Of a stretch of DNA of 64,000 nt, positions 63,201-64,000 are shown piece by piece; the stretch's first letter is position 1, and every line of letters begins with the position of its first letter. The position numbers and the translations under genes are program-made. The notes under the pieces are model-generated. The model ran no database searches. It had not been told where the DNA came from and was given only the letters and a program-made list of their open reading frames with translations. Source of the DNA: Bradyrhizobium sp. WBAH42 (GTDB lineage: Bacteria; Pseudomonadota; Alphaproteobacteria; Rhizobiales; Xanthobacteraceae). The stretch is taken from the NCBI RefSeq assembly GCF_024585265.1, contig NZ_CP036533.1:7325001-7389000 (forward strand), given 5' to 3'.

Positions 63201-64000
63201 CTATCGCCCGTGGTCGGCGAATTCGTGCTTGCTGTCGTGGCCGCCGACGAACACCAGGATGCCCGCGAGCAGCGGCAGCACGGCGAGCACAAGCAGACCG
63301 GTCGAGGTCTGCCCCGTCGCTTCCTTGACCCAGCCAATCAGGTACGGCCCGCCGAAACCGGCGAGATTGCCGATCGAGTTGATTAGCGCGATGGCGCCGG
63401 CGGCCGCCGTGCCGGAGAGCCAGGCGGTCGGCAGCGTCCAGAACACGCCGAAGCAGCAGAACACGCCGATCGCGGCGACCGTCAGCACCACCATGGTCAG
63501 CGTGGGATCGGTGAGATAGGAGGAAATGCCGAGCGCAATCGCCGTGAGCAGCAGCGGCGCGCCGACATGCATGACGCGCTCGCGGCTCGCATCCGAATGC
63601 CGCGCCCACAGGATCATGGCGATGGTGCCGAACAGATACGGGATCGCGGTGACGAATCCGGTCTGGGCGTTGGTGAGGCCGAACGCCTTGACGATCTGCG
63701 GCAGCCAGAACTGCATGCCGTAGAGCGCGCCGACGAAGCCGAAATAGATCAGGCTGAGCGCGATTACCTTCGGTGAAGACAGCGCCTCGCCGAGCGAGAA
63801 ATGCTTCACCGCCTGCTTGGCCGCAATCTCCGAATCGAGCTTCGCCTTGAGCCACGCCTTCTGCTCGGCCGAGAGCCAGTCCGCCTTCTCCGGCTTGTCG
63901 GTGAGGTAGAACCAGGTGACGATGCCGAGCAGCACCGACGGGATGCCCTCGATGATGAACAGCCATTGCCAGCCTTTCAGCCCCATCATGCCGTCGAGCC
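63201..64000 (-). CDS. MFS transporter, anion/cation symporter family (5' end missing)
   Basis: The visible part is about 266 residues, reading in from the window edge with ...LDGMMGLKGWQWLFIIEGIPSVLLGI, the usual centre of ACS-family (phthalate, hydroxyphenylacetate, tartrate) permeases. The remaining helices continue to a stop at 63201. The charged loop YLTDKPEKADWLSAEQKAWL lies between helices 6 and 7. The N-terminal half is outside the window, and the first ATG visible (63989) is internal. The substrate is probably an organic anion; which one is unknown. Confidence 0.88.
   Translation of the reverse strand, partial: LDGMMGLKGWQWLFIIEGIPSVLLGIVTWFYLTDKPEKADWLSAEQKAWLKAKLDSEIAAKQAVKHFSLGEALSSPKVIALSLIYFGFVGALYGMQFWLPQIVKAFGLTNAQTGFVTAIPYLFGTIAMILWARHSDASRERVMHVGAPLLLTAIALGISSYLTDPTLTMVVLTVAAIGVFCCFGVFWTLPTAWLSGTAAAGAIALINSIGNLAGFGGPYLIGWVKEATGQTSTGLLVLAVLPLLAGILVFVGGHDSKHEFADHGR

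Overview
The window is a high-GC chromosomal segment that reads as a Bradyrhizobium-like alphaproteobacterium (order Hyphomicrobiales). The indications are a long-form isocitrate lyase divergent from a ScfR-type regulator, a DUF3551 protein, a rhizobial-type glycerol ABC transporter (glpSTPQUV), a Zur-type palindrome, and several families of intergenic hairpin repeats of the kind seen in Bradyrhizobium and Rhodopseudomonas. The species is inferred; no rRNA or tRNA was seen.

Layout. 1-4.9 kb: the end of a BatA/DUF4159-type membrane operon. 5.0-8.0 kb: a candidate Zur-controlled unit, a DUF2946 protein plus a ZnuD-like TonB receptor. 8.2-13.5 kb: GNAT, a GT2 plus polytopic membrane protein pair, NUDIX, metallophosphoesterase and small conserved proteins. 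13.6-16.9 kb: aceA divergent from its likely regulator. 17-21.6 kb: small secreted or cytoplasmic proteins, a TPR protein and HtpX. 21.9-25.2 kb: a HlyD-type protein and a PilZ-containing glucan-synthase-like glycosyltransferase, resembling the bgsBA arrangement. 25.3-28.6 kb: lytic transglycosylase, DUF1993 and an old yellow enzyme.

28.7-38.8 kb: eight co-oriented minus-strand genes form a catabolic island. They encode a D-2-hydroxyglutarate-dehydrogenase-like enzyme, a PotD/PotA-type ABC transporter with fused permeases, a DapA-family lyase, an IclR regulator, an FMN 2-hydroxyacid oxidase and an ALDH7 (alpha-aminoadipic semialdehyde dehydrogenase type). The ALDH7 and D2HGDH pairing points to lysine- or pipecolate-like chemistry, but the substrate is unknown.

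39.2-48.7 kb: the complete glycerol regulon, in transcription order glpR, glpD, glpS, glpT, glpP, glpQ, glpU, glpV. A VapBC-type toxin-antitoxin pair lies on the opposite strand between glpR and glpD. Candidate GlpR boxes lie upstream of glpD, and a separate palindrome lies upstream of the antitoxin gene.

48.8-57.7 kb: a HAD phosphatase, an NTF2-like secreted protein, a small protein, an acyl-CoA thioesterase, the beta-oxidation operon (fadE-type, thiolase, fadJ/B-type) and a flavin reductase. 57.9-63.0 kb: an RND efflux operon (lipoprotein adaptor, pump, TetR). 63.2-64.0 kb: an MFS transporter cut by the window edge.

For genes read as an upstream start plus a downstream ATG, starts were chosen by ribosome-binding site, by overlap with the neighbour, or by where family homology begins.
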